Positions 25,002-33,601 of a stretch of 64,000 bases of DNA are shown here, piece after piece. Under the pieces are notes generated by a model, which did not search any database, was not told the origin of the DNA, and was given only the letters and a program-made list of their open reading frames with translations. Position 1 is the first letter of the stretch, and each line of letters begins with the position of its first letter. Source of the stretch: RI-242 sp038246255 (GTDB lineage Bacteria > Planctomycetota > UBA1135 > GCA-002686595); the NCBI GenBank assembly GCA_038246255.1, contig JBBRWC010000006.1, positions 5,941 to 69,940 on the forward strand. Reading direction: 5' to 3'. Both the position numbers and the translations under genes were made by a program.

Positions 25002-26537
25002 TCACGCGCTCACGTAACCGTCTGTGCCACCGCGGCGAAGGCGCAGGCGGCCGCGGGTGTCCACCAGCACGCCCTTTGCGCGGACGAGGACGTCGAGGTC
25101 AAGCCCGGGCTGGTCCGCGAGCAGCACCGTCGCGTCCTGGGCGGCGAGCAGGCGGTCGCACAGGTGCGCAGAGCGGTGCATCAGACCCGCGCGCTCGAGT
25201 TCGGGCACGAGCGGATCCGTGTACACGACGCTTGCCCCGCGGCGCTCAAGCTCGTCCCACAGCGCGAGCGCGGGCGATTCACGCAGATCGGCGACCCCCG
25301 CTTTGTAGGCAACGCCAGCGAGCAGGATCCGCGCGCCCGCGAGCGGAATGTTGCGCGCGGCAAGCGCGCCGGCGATGCGGTCGGCAACCCACAGGGGCAG
25401 CTCACGGCCGAGCTCCGCGGCGAGTTCGACGAACCGCGCCCGGGCGCCGACACGCCGCGCCGCGAAGGCCAGGTAGTGGGGGTCGATCGGCAGGCAGTGG
25501 CCGCCGAGTCCCGGACCGGGTTCAAACCCCATATAGCCGTAGGGCTTCGTCGCCGCCGCGTCGAGGACGTCCCAGACATCGACATCCAGGGCCGTCGCGA
25601 TCTGCTTGAGCTCTCCAACCAGCGCGACGTTGACTGCGCGAAAAAGATTCTCGTGCATCTTGGCGAGCTCCGCGACTTCGGCGGAGGCCACCGGGACGAG
25701 CGCGTCGCTCGCGGCGCGCAGGAGTTCAAGCGCTTCGCGGGTCGACGCGGGATCGATTCCGCCGACGAGGCGCGGCACGCTGCGGCTTTGGGGCTCGGTA
25801 CGACCCGGGTCTTCGCGCTCGGGCGACGCGGCGCAAAAAATCTCGCGCCCAAGCTCAAGCCCGCTGCGTGCGAGGCGCGACGCGACGACCTGGCGCGTCG
25901 CCCCCGGCCAGACCGTCGACGCGACGACCACGACGTGGCCCGGGACGAGGTGCGGCGCGAGCGCATCTGCGACCGCTTCGATGGCGCACAGGTCGGGCTC
26001 GCCCGTAGATCCGAGGGGGGTTGGAAGGCACAGCACGACACCGGCGCACTCGGCGATTCGACGAAAGTCCCCCGCCGCCGCTCCACCGCAAACGTCGATG
26101 CGGATCCGCTCGCCGGCGGCGTTCGTCCGTTCCGCGAGGGATGCCGCTTCAATGTGCGGGTACGGGCTGCGTCCGGCGGCGATGGCCGCGGCGCGGCGTG
26201 GATCGCGCTCGAATCCCACAACGCCGCGGCCGCCCGCGAGCACGTCGGCCGCAAACGCGAGCCCCACGTGCCCCAGCCCCACCACCGCGATGGGCGCGAT
26301 GGGCGCGATGGGCGCGAGGGCGCGCGGCGGCGCGGAGCTGGCGGGTGCCCCAAAAAACGCGGGAGAGTCCGCGCGCGGGCCAGCGACGGAGAGGGCCGCG
26401 GCGTGCAGGGTTTCGGCGCCTGCGGGCGCACGCGGAGCTGTCCGCGCGCCCCCGGCGAGGCGTGAGTCCGCCGACAGCGCACCGGTTCCGCCGGACTCGG
26501 GCGCGCCCGCCACCCCCCACCGCTCGCTATCGCTCAT
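25002..26537 (-). CDS. UDP-N-acetyl-hexosamine 6-dehydrogenase (WbpA-like)
   Basis: NAD-dependent nucleotide-sugar dehydrogenase making a UDP-N-acetyl-hexosaminuronic acid precursor. 511 residues from the ATG at 26537. The first about 85 residues are an Ala/Pro-rich extension, including an API triplicate. The NAD fold follows (IAVVGLGHVGLAFAADVL), then VVVASTVWPGATRQV, then the substrate/catalytic segment ENLFRAVNVALVGEL and GYMGFEPGPGLGGHCLPIDP with the catalytic Cys. The C-terminal domain has LLAGVAYKAGVADLRESPAL. The ATKPYGYMxFxPGPGLGGHC pattern is closer to WbpA/WecC-type than to UDP-glucose dehydrogenases. A 901-codon frame extending upstream is artefactual. Confidence 0.9.
   Translation of the reverse strand: MSDSERWGVAGAPESGGTGALSADSRLAGGARTAPRAPAGAETLHAAALSVAGPRADSPAFFGAPASSAPPRALAPIAPIAPIAVVGLGHVGLAFAADVLAGGRGVVGFERDPRRAAAIAAGRSPYPHIEAASLAERTNAAGERIRIDVCGGAAAGDFRRIAECAGVVLCLPTPLGSTGEPDLCAIEAVADALAPHLVPGHVVVVASTVWPGATRQVVASRLARSGLELGREIFCAASPEREDPGRTEPQSRSVPRLVGGIDPASTREALELLRAASDALVPVASAEVAELAKMHENLFRAVNVALVGELKQIATALDVDVWDVLDAAATKPYGYMGFEPGPGLGGHCLPIDPHYLAFAARRVGARARFVELAAELGRELPLWVADRIAGALAARNIPLAGARILLAGVAYKAGVADLRESPALALWDELERRGASVVYTDPLVPELERAGLMHRSAHLCDRLLAAQDATVLLADQPGLDLDVLVRAKGVLVDTRGRLRLRRGGTDGYVSA
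26287..26313 (-). repeat. 9-bp tandem repeat, 3 copies
   Basis: Three identical gcgatgggc units encode the Ala-Pro-Ile triplicate just before the NAD-binding fold of the dehydrogenase. It preserves frame and is probably a slippage product. Confidence 0.85.
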
Positions 26538-26823
26538 CTTTGCTTTGACGCTCGAACCGCCGCATCCTGCCCGGCCACCTACCCCGGGCGCCAGCGGCTG
26601 GCCGCAGGATCCGCGGGAGAGGCCGGCAAAGGGCCGCAATCGCGGCTTCGACGGGCACCGTTTGGCGACGGGGCCGAGCTCAAATGAGCCACGTTCCTGC
26701 CCCAGACGATTGCCCGCGGCGATCGCCCGAGACGATTGGATGGTGGGCCCCCTCCACCCACCCGAGACTTGGCTCGGCCCCCCGCGGTTGCGCAAAAAAA
26801 GCGCGCGCGGCGGGGCTCGGCGC
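26538..26823. other. intergenic region between dehydrogenase and GT4 genes
   Basis: A stretch of 286 bp lies upstream of the dehydrogenase start and downstream of the GT4 stop. It is open in several frames but with low-complexity, Arg/Pro-rich translations. A promoter for the dehydrogenase and downstream genes could lie here; I can point to no specific -10/-35 pair. Confidence 0.3.
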
Positions 26824-28209
26824 TCAATCGACGCGTGCGCCGGGGGTTGGAGCGTTGGGTTCTGGGAGGCGGCTTGCGTTGCGCGGGTTCGGGAGCGCGG
26901 GCGCCACCGACTCGAGCACGCGGGTGCGGCGTTCGCGCGGCAGGCGCAAGCGCTCGGGCGGTGTGCCCGCGCCCGGTGCTGGCGCCCCGTGCACGGCGCG
27001 CAGCAGCCGTTCCCAGGCCGCGGCGCAAACGTCCCGCTCGAAATGCGCGAGGAATGCGCGGCGTGCGTTTGTCGACAGCCGCTCGCGCAGCTCCCGATCG
27101 GCGCGCAGCTCGAGGATCGCGCGCGCCAAACCCGCGCCCTCGCCGGGCTTGAAGCCAAAGCCGCATGCGTGCTCGCGCAGCGTATCCGCGGTCTCGCAGT
27201 GTTCGGCACCCACAAACAGGACCGGACGGCCCGCCGCAAGTATTCCGTAGAGCTTGCCCGGCACCGCCACACCGGTCTGGTTCGGCTCGAGGGACACGAA
27301 GTGCACATCGCCCGCGGGAAGCGCGTGCCGCAGCGCCGCGCGCGGCACGTAACCCCTGAACTCGACGTTGCCGAGGCCGCGTCGGGCGACCTCGCGTTCG
27401 ATCTCGGCGCGACGTGGACCGCCGCCAACAAACGCAAACAACACGTCGGGCGCACGCGCGGCGACGATTTGTGCCGCATCGAGAATCTCGTCGAACCGGT
27501 GCATGAGCCCCGCATTCCCCGCATAGAGCACAACAAAACGTCCCTGCCAGCCATACTGCGCGCGCAGGGGGTTGTCGGCGGGCGCGCAGGGCGCGACCTC
27601 GTCCTTCGAGCTCCACACGGGAATCTGCGCAATGCGCTGCGGTGCGAGCCCGCGCGCGGCAATGCGCTGAGCTTGGTAGGGCCCGAGCGCGACCGCACGG
27701 CTCGCAAAACGTGTTTCGAGGCCAGCGAGCATCCGCAGGATCCGGCCCAACGCCGAAGCGGGGCGTACTAGCCCGAGTTCGAACTCCGCCTCGGGGTGCA
27801 GGTCCATGAACCACGCCACGTGCTTGGTGCCACGCGCGCGACCGAGCCGCTGCGCGAGGGCTCCCCACAGGCCCACAAGGGGTGGGGTTGTCAACGTCAC
27901 CACGACGTCGGCCCAACGGCCGAGGGCCACCCGGTGTGCGACGGCCACATGGAACGCGGCGTAGTCGAGGATGCGCGCTGAAATGCCGCGGCGCTGCCCG
28001 AAGCGTGTCCCGCGGACGCGCAGGATCTCGACACCGCGCTGCACTTCGCGCGCCGGCGCCATGCCCTTGCCTGCAAGATATTCTCCGCGGGAACACACGA
28101 CCCGCACCGCGTGGCCCGTCGCCGCAAGATGCTCGGCGAGGTCCGTAAGGTGCTGGCCCGTGCTGGCGATGTCGGGCCAGTAGTACTGGTTGACGAAGAG
28201 GATGCGCAC
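26824..28209 (-). CDS. glycosyltransferase family 4 (WcaI/WbuB-like)
   Basis: 461 residues from the GTG at 28209. The N-terminus MRILFVNQYYWPDIASTGQH is characteristic of the WcaI/WbuB group, which transfers fucose, fucosamine or similar sugars. Donor-domain motifs are FVVLYAGNAGLMHRFDEIL, FAFVGGGPRRAEIE and VPGKLYGILAAGRPVLFVG. The last about 60 residues are Pro/Arg-rich and probably disordered. It follows the epimerase gene after only 8 bp, which suggests that it may use the sugar the epimerase makes; that link is inference. Confidence 0.85.
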   Translation of the reverse strand: MRILFVNQYYWPDIASTGQHLTDLAEHLAATGHAVRVVCSRGEYLAGKGMAPAREVQRGVEILRVRGTRFGQRRGISARILDYAAFHVAVAHRVALGRWADVVVTLTTPPLVGLWGALAQRLGRARGTKHVAWFMDLHPEAEFELGLVRPASALGRILRMLAGLETRFASRAVALGPYQAQRIAARGLAPQRIAQIPVWSSKDEVAPCAPADNPLRAQYGWQGRFVVLYAGNAGLMHRFDEILDAAQIVAARAPDVLFAFVGGGPRRAEIEREVARRGLGNVEFRGYVPRAALRHALPAGDVHFVSLEPNQTGVAVPGKLYGILAAGRPVLFVGAEHCETADTLREHACGFGFKPGEGAGLARAILELRADRELRERLSTNARRAFLAHFERDVCAAAWERLLRAVHGAPAPGAGTPPERLRLPRERRTRVLESVAPALPNPRNASRLPEPNAPTPGARVD

Positions 28210-28217
28210 GGACGCTC

Positions 28218-29267
28218 TCAGGCCGCCCGTTCGCTGGAGCGCGCGAACGCGCGGGTTTTGCCGGGGAGCGGAGCTTCCTGGCGGTGCAGCAGCTCGGCTT
28301 CGATCCAGCGGTAGGTGCGCTCGAGCCCGTCGCGCAGCGCGATGGACGGCTCCCAGCCGTATTCCGCACGGATGAACGCGTTGTCGCTGTTGCGACCGCG
28401 CACACCCTTGGGTGCGTCCAGGTCGTGGTGGCGGGCGAGCTTGACACCCCCGATCTCCTCGGCGAGATCGACCAGGCGGCTGATCGAAACGAGCTCCGAC
28501 GAACCCAAATTGATTGGTTCCACGACGTGCCCATCGTGCAGCATGCGGATGCCGCGGATGCAGTCGTCAATGTACATGAACGAGCGCGTCTGCTCACCGT
28601 CGCCCCAAATATCGATGGCGCCCGATCCGCTCAACTTTGCTTCGATGACCTTGCGGCAGATCGCGGCGGGCGCTTTCTCCCGGCCCCCTTCGAACGTCCC
28701 GAACGGCCCGTAGACGTTGTGGAACCGCGCCATGCGTGTGGCGAGCCCAAAGTCTTCGCGGAAGTGGCGGCACATCCGCTCGCTGAAAAGTTTCTCCCAG
28801 CCGTAACCGTCCTCGGCGAGGGCCGGGTACGCATCCGACTCCTTCAGCGCCGTGACCGCGGAGTCCTGCTGCTTGTCGCCGTTGTAGACGCAGGCGGACG
28901 AGGCGTAAAAATAGCGCTTGGCGCCCGTGTTACGCGCGGCCATCAACAGGTGCGTGTTGATCAAGACGCTGATCATGCACAGCGCCTTGTTGTTCTCGAT
29001 GAACCCCATGCCGCCCATGTCCGCCGCAAGGTTGAAAATGTCGCTCACGCCGTCCACGGCGCGCTCGCAGGCATCGAAACACTGCAGGTCGAGCACGACG
29101 TTTTCGGCGCGCGGATCGAGCTGATACCACTGATCGAGGGTTTTGACGTCGACGCTGCGCACGCGGAACCCATCTTTCAGAAGGTCGGCCACAAGGTGGC
29201 CACCGATGAATCCTCCGCCGCCTGCCACGAGCGCCACGCGGCCCCCGTTCTCCTTTCTGTTTACCAT
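28218..29267 (-). CDS. GDP-mannose 3,5-epimerase-like NAD-dependent epimerase
   Basis: Extended short-chain dehydrogenase of 349 residues. NAD motif GGGGFIGGHL at 17-26; catalytic YxxxK as GYGWEKL. The whole sequence tracks plant GDP-mannose 3,5-epimerase as I remember it: NLAADMGGMGFIENN, YASSACVY (the family's catalytic Cys), ARFHNVYGPFGTFEGGREKA, GDGEQTRSFMYIDDC and GVRGRNSDN. That enzyme converts GDP-D-mannose to GDP-L-galactose and GDP-L-gulose. In bleomycin-type clusters a homologue pairs with a carbamoyltransferase, as here, where the carbamoyltransferase gene is immediately upstream. Substrate is inferred from similarity. Start ATG 29267; 8 bp separate it from the GT4 gene. Confidence 0.85.
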   Translation of the reverse strand: MVNRKENGGRVALVAGGGGFIGGHLVADLLKDGFRVRSVDVKTLDQWYQLDPRAENVVLDLQCFDACERAVDGVSDIFNLAADMGGMGFIENNKALCMISVLINTHLLMAARNTGAKRYFYASSACVYNGDKQQDSAVTALKESDAYPALAEDGYGWEKLFSERMCRHFREDFGLATRMARFHNVYGPFGTFEGGREKAPAAICRKVIEAKLSGSGAIDIWGDGEQTRSFMYIDDCIRGIRMLHDGHVVEPINLGSSELVSISRLVDLAEEIGGVKLARHHDLDAPKGVRGRNSDNAFIRAEYGWEPSIALRDGLERTYRWIEAELLHRQEAPLPGKTRAFARSSERAA

Positions 29268-29409
29268 GTCCGTCGATGGGTTGGTTGATGGGTTGCCGCA
29301 CCGATCGCGGCGGTGGTTACGGATCGACTTACCGCGGGACGACCCTTAGTACGGCCCCGCATCGCTCGCGCGGGGTCCCGTGTGTGCGACACGCTGCAAT
29401 ACCGTCGCT

Positions 29410-31293
29410 CTACGCATCAGCGCTGCGGCGGCGGGCCTCTTCCTGAGCGCTTTGAGCCGTCTTCGACGACGGCAGCGCGGCCGGCACGGAATCGGGATCG
29501 ATAGCGTGCCGCGCCCCGTGGGTCGGCACGGTCACACGCTGGAACACAAGGGTGTCCAAAACGAGCATGTCCATCTTTGTGCGTAGAAAGCAGTCGAGGG
29601 CCTCCTCCGGACGACAGACAATTGGCTCGTTTTCGTTGAACGACGTGTTCACGAGCATGGGAACTCCCGTGCGGTCCTCGAACGCCTTAATCAACGCCCA
29701 AAAGCGCGGATTGGTGTCCTTGCTGACCGTTTGAAGGCGCCCGGTCCCATCCGCGTGCACCACCGCGGGCACCTGTCGTTGACGCTCGGGACGCACGCCA
29801 AACACCTGGCCCATGAAGGGCACCGGTGCCGCGCTGTCAAACCACTCGCCCTGCTGCTCCGCGAGCACGGCGGGCGCGAACGGTCGGAACGATTCGCGGC
29901 GTTTGATCTTGTGGTTCAAGAGGTCCTGGACGTCGCCGCGGCGCGGGTCCGCGAGGATCGAGCGGTTGCCCAGCGCCCGCGGGCCCCATTCCATCGCTCC
30001 CTGGAACCAACCAACCACCTGGCCTTCGTCGAGGGCCGCGGCCACACGAGCGACGAGTTCCTGCTCGTCCCGCGCGTGTGCGACGTGGCAGCCTTCGCTC
30101 CCGAGCTCGACGCGGCGGTACTCGACGAGGGCGTCGAGCTCCAGCAGTGTGGCCTCGGGGCCGAGGTACGCATGCACCATCGGTGCGGGGCGCGGGCGCT
30201 CGAGGCGCTCGCACCACACGTGGGCCGCGGCGCCCACCGCGCCGCCCGCATCCCCCGCCGCCGGTTGGATCCAAACGTCGCGAAAACCGGTCGCGGCGCC
30301 AATGCGGCCGTTCGCCAGGCTGTTCATCGCGCATCCGCCGGCGAGCGCGAGGTGTGTCTCGCCCGTGCTGCGCTGGAGGTGTTCAAGCACGTGGAAAAAA
30401 CACTCTTCGTAGAGCGCTTGCGCGGAGGCCGCCAGATCCTTGTGGCGTTCCTCGATCGGTCCACCGCGCTCGCGCGCCGGTCCGAGCAGTTCGAGCAGCG
30501 GCGCCGCAAACGCGCGTTCGACGCTCGGCTCGCCACCTTCCCAGGTCATCGACACGCCGCCCTGGCCGTGGCGGAAGTATTGGGATTCGAGCTCGAACCG
30601 CCCCTCCTTGCCCAATTTGACGAGCCGGCGCAGATCCGTGAGGAACCGCGGTTTGCCATAGGCGGCGAGCCCCATGACCTTGTACTCGTCGCCGTAACTA
30701 GGAAACCCAAGGTGCTGCGTGAGCGCCAGATAGAGGAGCCCGAGGGAATGGGGAAACGGCACCCGTCCCTTGACGTCGATGCGGTTGCGCTCGCCAAGGC
30801 CCCACATCGCGCTCGAGAAGTCGCCAAACCCGTCGATCGAAAGCACGGCGGCCCGATCGAACGGTGAAACGAAGAACGCGCTGGCAAGGTGCGCGCGGTG
30901 GTGCTCCACGGTGTGAAACGTCGCCGCGAGCTCTCCGGGTGACACCGCGAGCGCCACGGCCAATTCCGCGCGCAGGGACCCCACCTTGGTGCCGTTGCGC
31001 AGCCGGTCCGCGAGGATGCTCAGGGATGGACGGTTGCACAGCACCCAAAGCAATTTTTCGGCACGGTGCGCGGCAGGGTCGCGGTTGATCGCGACGTGGT
31101 CGAGTTGCGCCGGCGCAAGGCCCGCCTTTGCCAAGCACCAGCGGGCGGCCTCCGCCGGGAAACCCGCCCAGTGCTTAACGCGGCGAAAGCGCTCCTCCTC
31201 GGCCGCGGCGACGAGTTCCCCATCGATGAATAGGGCGGCGGCGGCGTCGCCGTGCCAGGCGTTGATCCCGAGGATGCTCGTGTGCGGCTTCAT
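29410..31293 (-). CDS. O-carbamoyltransferase (NodU/CmcH family)
   Basis: Transfers the carbamoyl group of carbamoyl phosphate to a hydroxyl, usually of a sugar, via a carbamoyl-adenylate intermediate. 627 residues from the ATG at 31293, a start fixed by a clear Shine-Dalgarno. The N-terminal Kae1-like domain has GINAWHGDAAAALFIDGEL, AAEEERFRRVKHWAGFP and the metal-site stretch VEHHRAHLASAFFVSPFDRA. The C-terminal YrdC-like domain has GWFQGAMEWGPRALGNRSIL, nearly diagnostic for NodU. It probably decorates a sugar of the exopolysaccharide. It is first in the minus-strand run, with the GDP-mannose epimerase gene 142 bp downstream. Confidence 0.92.
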   Translation of the reverse strand: MKPHTSILGINAWHGDAAAALFIDGELVAAAEEERFRRVKHWAGFPAEAARWCLAKAGLAPAQLDHVAINRDPAAHRAEKLLWVLCNRPSLSILADRLRNGTKVGSLRAELAVALAVSPGELAATFHTVEHHRAHLASAFFVSPFDRAAVLSIDGFGDFSSAMWGLGERNRIDVKGRVPFPHSLGLLYLALTQHLGFPSYGDEYKVMGLAAYGKPRFLTDLRRLVKLGKEGRFELESQYFRHGQGGVSMTWEGGEPSVERAFAAPLLELLGPARERGGPIEERHKDLAASAQALYEECFFHVLEHLQRSTGETHLALAGGCAMNSLANGRIGAATGFRDVWIQPAAGDAGGAVGAAAHVWCERLERPRPAPMVHAYLGPEATLLELDALVEYRRVELGSEGCHVAHARDEQELVARVAAALDEGQVVGWFQGAMEWGPRALGNRSILADPRRGDVQDLLNHKIKRRESFRPFAPAVLAEQQGEWFDSAAPVPFMGQVFGVRPERQRQVPAVVHADGTGRLQTVSKDTNPRFWALIKAFEDRTGVPMLVNTSFNENEPIVCRPEEALDCFLRTKMDMLVLDTLVFQRVTVPTHGARHAIDPDSVPAALPSSKTAQSAQEEARRRSADA

Positions 31294-31584
31294 GCTCCTT
31301 CCTGCGGCTGTCCGAACGCGGGCGCGATGCCCCCGTGGTTTGGCCGATGGGTTTGGTTTCGGTCCGCGCGCACGGGAACCCGAAGCCACGGGACGCCGCC
31401 CGCCGGCAAGCTCCCAGGCACGGGAAGACCCCGATCGTGGACAAAGCTCGAAACCGGGCTAAGGGACTCGGTCGCACGTGGTCGATGCCAAGGGACGCGC
31501 CCAAAACGCGTACCCCCCACCATGCGACAGGCGGTCCCCTCCCACCGCGGCGCCGAGCCCCCGGCGATCGCGAACGTGTCTCCC
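31294..31584. other. divergent intergenic region, probable promoters
   Basis: About 290 bp lie between the divergent carbamoyltransferase and small priming-transferase genes. It must hold promoters for both directions unless the plus-strand gene starts earlier (ATG 31522). I see no operator-like palindrome that stands out. Confidence 0.35.
31295..31303 (-). promoter_or_regulatory. strong Shine-Dalgarno of the carbamoyltransferase
   Basis: On the minus strand aggaaggag sits immediately before the ATG at 31293. It decides the start against a frame that stays open to 31389. Confidence 0.7.
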
Positions 31585-32343
31585 ATGCCCAACGGGGCCC
31601 GCGAAGGGTCGCTAACCGCGCATCCGCGGTCGCGCTCGGCCGCGGGTCCCGCACTTCTCGTAGGCAACGGTGGAGCCGACTGGAGCGCCCGTGAGCCGCG
31701 CGGGTTCTATCCGCGGATCGGCAAACCGCTCCTGGAAGGTGTGATCCTCGCGATCGGGTTACCGTTTGCCGCGCTGCTCGCCGTGCCGGTGGCGCTCGCC
31801 AACGCGCTCGCGTTCCGCTCTTTGCGGTGCGTGCTGTTCCGCCAGGTCCGCATCGGCCACTGCGGCCAGCCTTTTGTGCTCTACAAGTTCCGCACGATGC
31901 GCGAGGGCGCGAATACGGCTTTCGACTCCTGGGCCGAGGGCGGTGACGCGGCGCGTGTGACGCGATTCGGCCGGTTCCTGCGCAACAGCCACCTCGACGA
32001 GCTGCCCCAGCTCTTCAACGTCCTGCGCGGCGACATGGCCCTGATCGGACCGCGCCCGGAAATGGTCGAGATCGAGAGCTGGGCAGCGGGCGTCGTGCCG
32101 CGTTTTACCGAGCGCCTCGCCGTGCATCCAGGGATCACGGGCTGGGCCCAGGTCCAACAGGGTTACACCGGGCGCGACACGGTCGCCTACGAACGCAAGC
32201 TCGCGCTCGGCCTTGAGTACCTCGAAGGCCTCAGCCTGCGCCGCGACCTCACCATCATCGGAATGACGGTGCGCGACATGCTCGGTCGGCGCGGTTGGCG
32301 CTGGCGCGAGGACGCCGCCGTGGCGCGTATCGAAGCCCACTGA
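31585..32343 (+). CDS. short bacterial sugar transferase (WcaJ C-domain type)
   Basis: Second undecaprenyl-phosphate sugar-1-phosphate transferase of the locus. It has only the catalytic module: one hydrophobic hairpin (GKPLLEGVILAIGLPFAALL) and the transferase domain with VLYKFRTMREGA, SHLDELPQLFNVLRGDMALIGPRPE (read as two motifs) and HPGITGWAQVQQGY. 252 residues from the ATG at 31585, the usual size for PglC/WcaJ-core enzymes; ATG 31522 would add 21. It probably primes repeat-unit synthesis. Having it alongside the EpsB-like enzyme suggests two glycans or two primers. It is a single plus-strand gene between minus-strand genes. Confidence 0.87.
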   Translation: MPNGAREGSLTAHPRSRSAAGPALLVGNGGADWSAREPRGFYPRIGKPLLEGVILAIGLPFAALLAVPVALANALAFRSLRCVLFRQVRIGHCGQPFVLYKFRTMREGANTAFDSWAEGGDAARVTRFGRFLRNSHLDELPQLFNVLRGDMALIGPRPEMVEIESWAAGVVPRFTERLAVHPGITGWAQVQQGYTGRDTVAYERKLALGLEYLEGLSLRRDLTIIGMTVRDMLGRRGWRWREDAAVARIEAH

Positions 32344-32382
32344 GCCGCCCGGTGATTGCCCGCGCTGCGGCGTGCGCCAACG

Positions 32383-33384
32383 TCAGAAAGAGAAGCGCAG
32401 CGCGAGCTCGCCAAACGGCGCGTTGGCAAGCTCCGCTTCCACGCCGACACCGTTGGCGTCGAGCAGCGTGAATTCGCGCCATACCGTGTAACCCGCACCG
32501 GCGCGCAGTTCGACACCTGCGGTCGGCCGCCAGGTCAGCGCCGCACCCACGTCGATCTGTTCGTCGCGAAAAACGCCGCCCGGAAGCGGGTTGGAATCGT
32601 TGAGACGGTACTGGCGCTGTTCGTAGGCCGCGTGCACCGCGAACGAGAGGTCGCGGCGCGCCTGCCACTCAAGATGCACACGCTCCCCCTCAAGCCGCAG
32701 GCGCCAATCGTCGGCCATCCGCCAATCGACACCCAGGAACGGGATCACCCAGGCGTCGTCCTCGAGGCGCTGGGACGCGCTGATGCCAAGGGCGAGCTCG
32801 AGCTCCGGCGACGCGCGGTACGTGATGCCGCTCGACGCAGCGACGATCAGGCTGGAACCAAGGTCCGACGTGTCCTCGCCAGCCAGGGTGAACTCGGCGC
32901 CGCCAAACAGCGACACGGTGTCGTTCCAAGGGGTGTAGAGGGTCGCACCCAAGGCGGTGCGGTAGAGGTCGTTGAACGGGTCCACAAGGCCGGCGACCCC
33001 GGCGCCACCGAAGTCGAAGAAGGTCGCCTCGCTCTTCAGCGCCACGGCCAAGGTGCGCTCTTCACCCACTTCGCGGGCAATGGTCGCGGTCCAGCCCCCG
33101 CGCTGGGTCGCGAGGTCTCCGCCGCCCGCGATATCGGCGCCGGGCTGCATCCTACCGGTGAAGTCAAGCTCCACCACTTGGCGCGCGACCGCCAGCGGTT
33201 CTTCCGCGGCGAGGCGCGCATGGGCGGCAAGCGGGTCGACACGGTGGCGCGGCCCGCTGTGCACGGTCCCCAGCGCGATCGGCGCGGTCACCCGGGCGAC
33301 CGGGCGGACGTTCGATTGAGCGACGGCATTCGGCGCGACGACGGCGGCGACGAGCGCCCCCACGGCAATACGGACGATCAGCAT
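32383..33384 (-). CDS. outer-membrane beta-barrel protein
   Basis: 333 residues. A signal peptide (MLIVRIAVGALVAAVVAPNAVAQS) is predicted to be cleaved near residue 23. The mature part has alternating amphipathic beta strands, such as DWRLRLEGERVHLEWQARRD and VELRAGAGYTVWREFTLLDA, and ends in the strand ELALRFSF with a terminal Phe, the outer-membrane insertion signal. The pattern suggests a barrel of about 12 strands, similar to uncharacterised DUF6268-like families. No enzymatic motif is seen. Located within the polysaccharide region, it might aid export or surface attachment, but that is context only. It lies 217 bp downstream of the HPP gene on the same strand. Confidence 0.72.
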   Translation of the reverse strand: MLIVRIAVGALVAAVVAPNAVAQSNVRPVARVTAPIALGTVHSGPRHRVDPLAAHARLAAEEPLAVARQVVELDFTGRMQPGADIAGGGDLATQRGGWTATIAREVGEERTLAVALKSEATFFDFGGAGVAGLVDPFNDLYRTALGATLYTPWNDTVSLFGGAEFTLAGEDTSDLGSSLIVAASSGITYRASPELELALGISASQRLEDDAWVIPFLGVDWRMADDWRLRLEGERVHLEWQARRDLSFAVHAAYEQRQYRLNDSNPLPGGVFRDEQIDVGAALTWRPTAGVELRAGAGYTVWREFTLLDANGVGVEAELANAPFGELALRFSF

Positions 33385-33601
33385 CGTTGGTTACCCCCGG
33401 CGCGCTCCCCCGAGCGCACCTTCTTGACCCGCCGCGCGGTCCTGACACGCGGCGAAGCAGACCCCCACTCCGGATTCGATTGCGGCCCGCACCCCACGGA
33501 TCGGGCCGACAACCAAAACTATCCCGCCGATCGCAGCGCGGTCGGCAAGCCGACCTGCAACGGCGACGAAGCTGCGGGCAACCGGAAAGGATTTCCGGAG
33601 T

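Noticed and set aside
26538..27707. Upstream 390 codons of the 901-codon frame containing the nucleotide-sugar dehydrogenase
   Set aside because: Overlaps the coherent GT4 gene and reads as Arg/Ser-rich sequence; the dehydrogenase has a good ATG at 26537.
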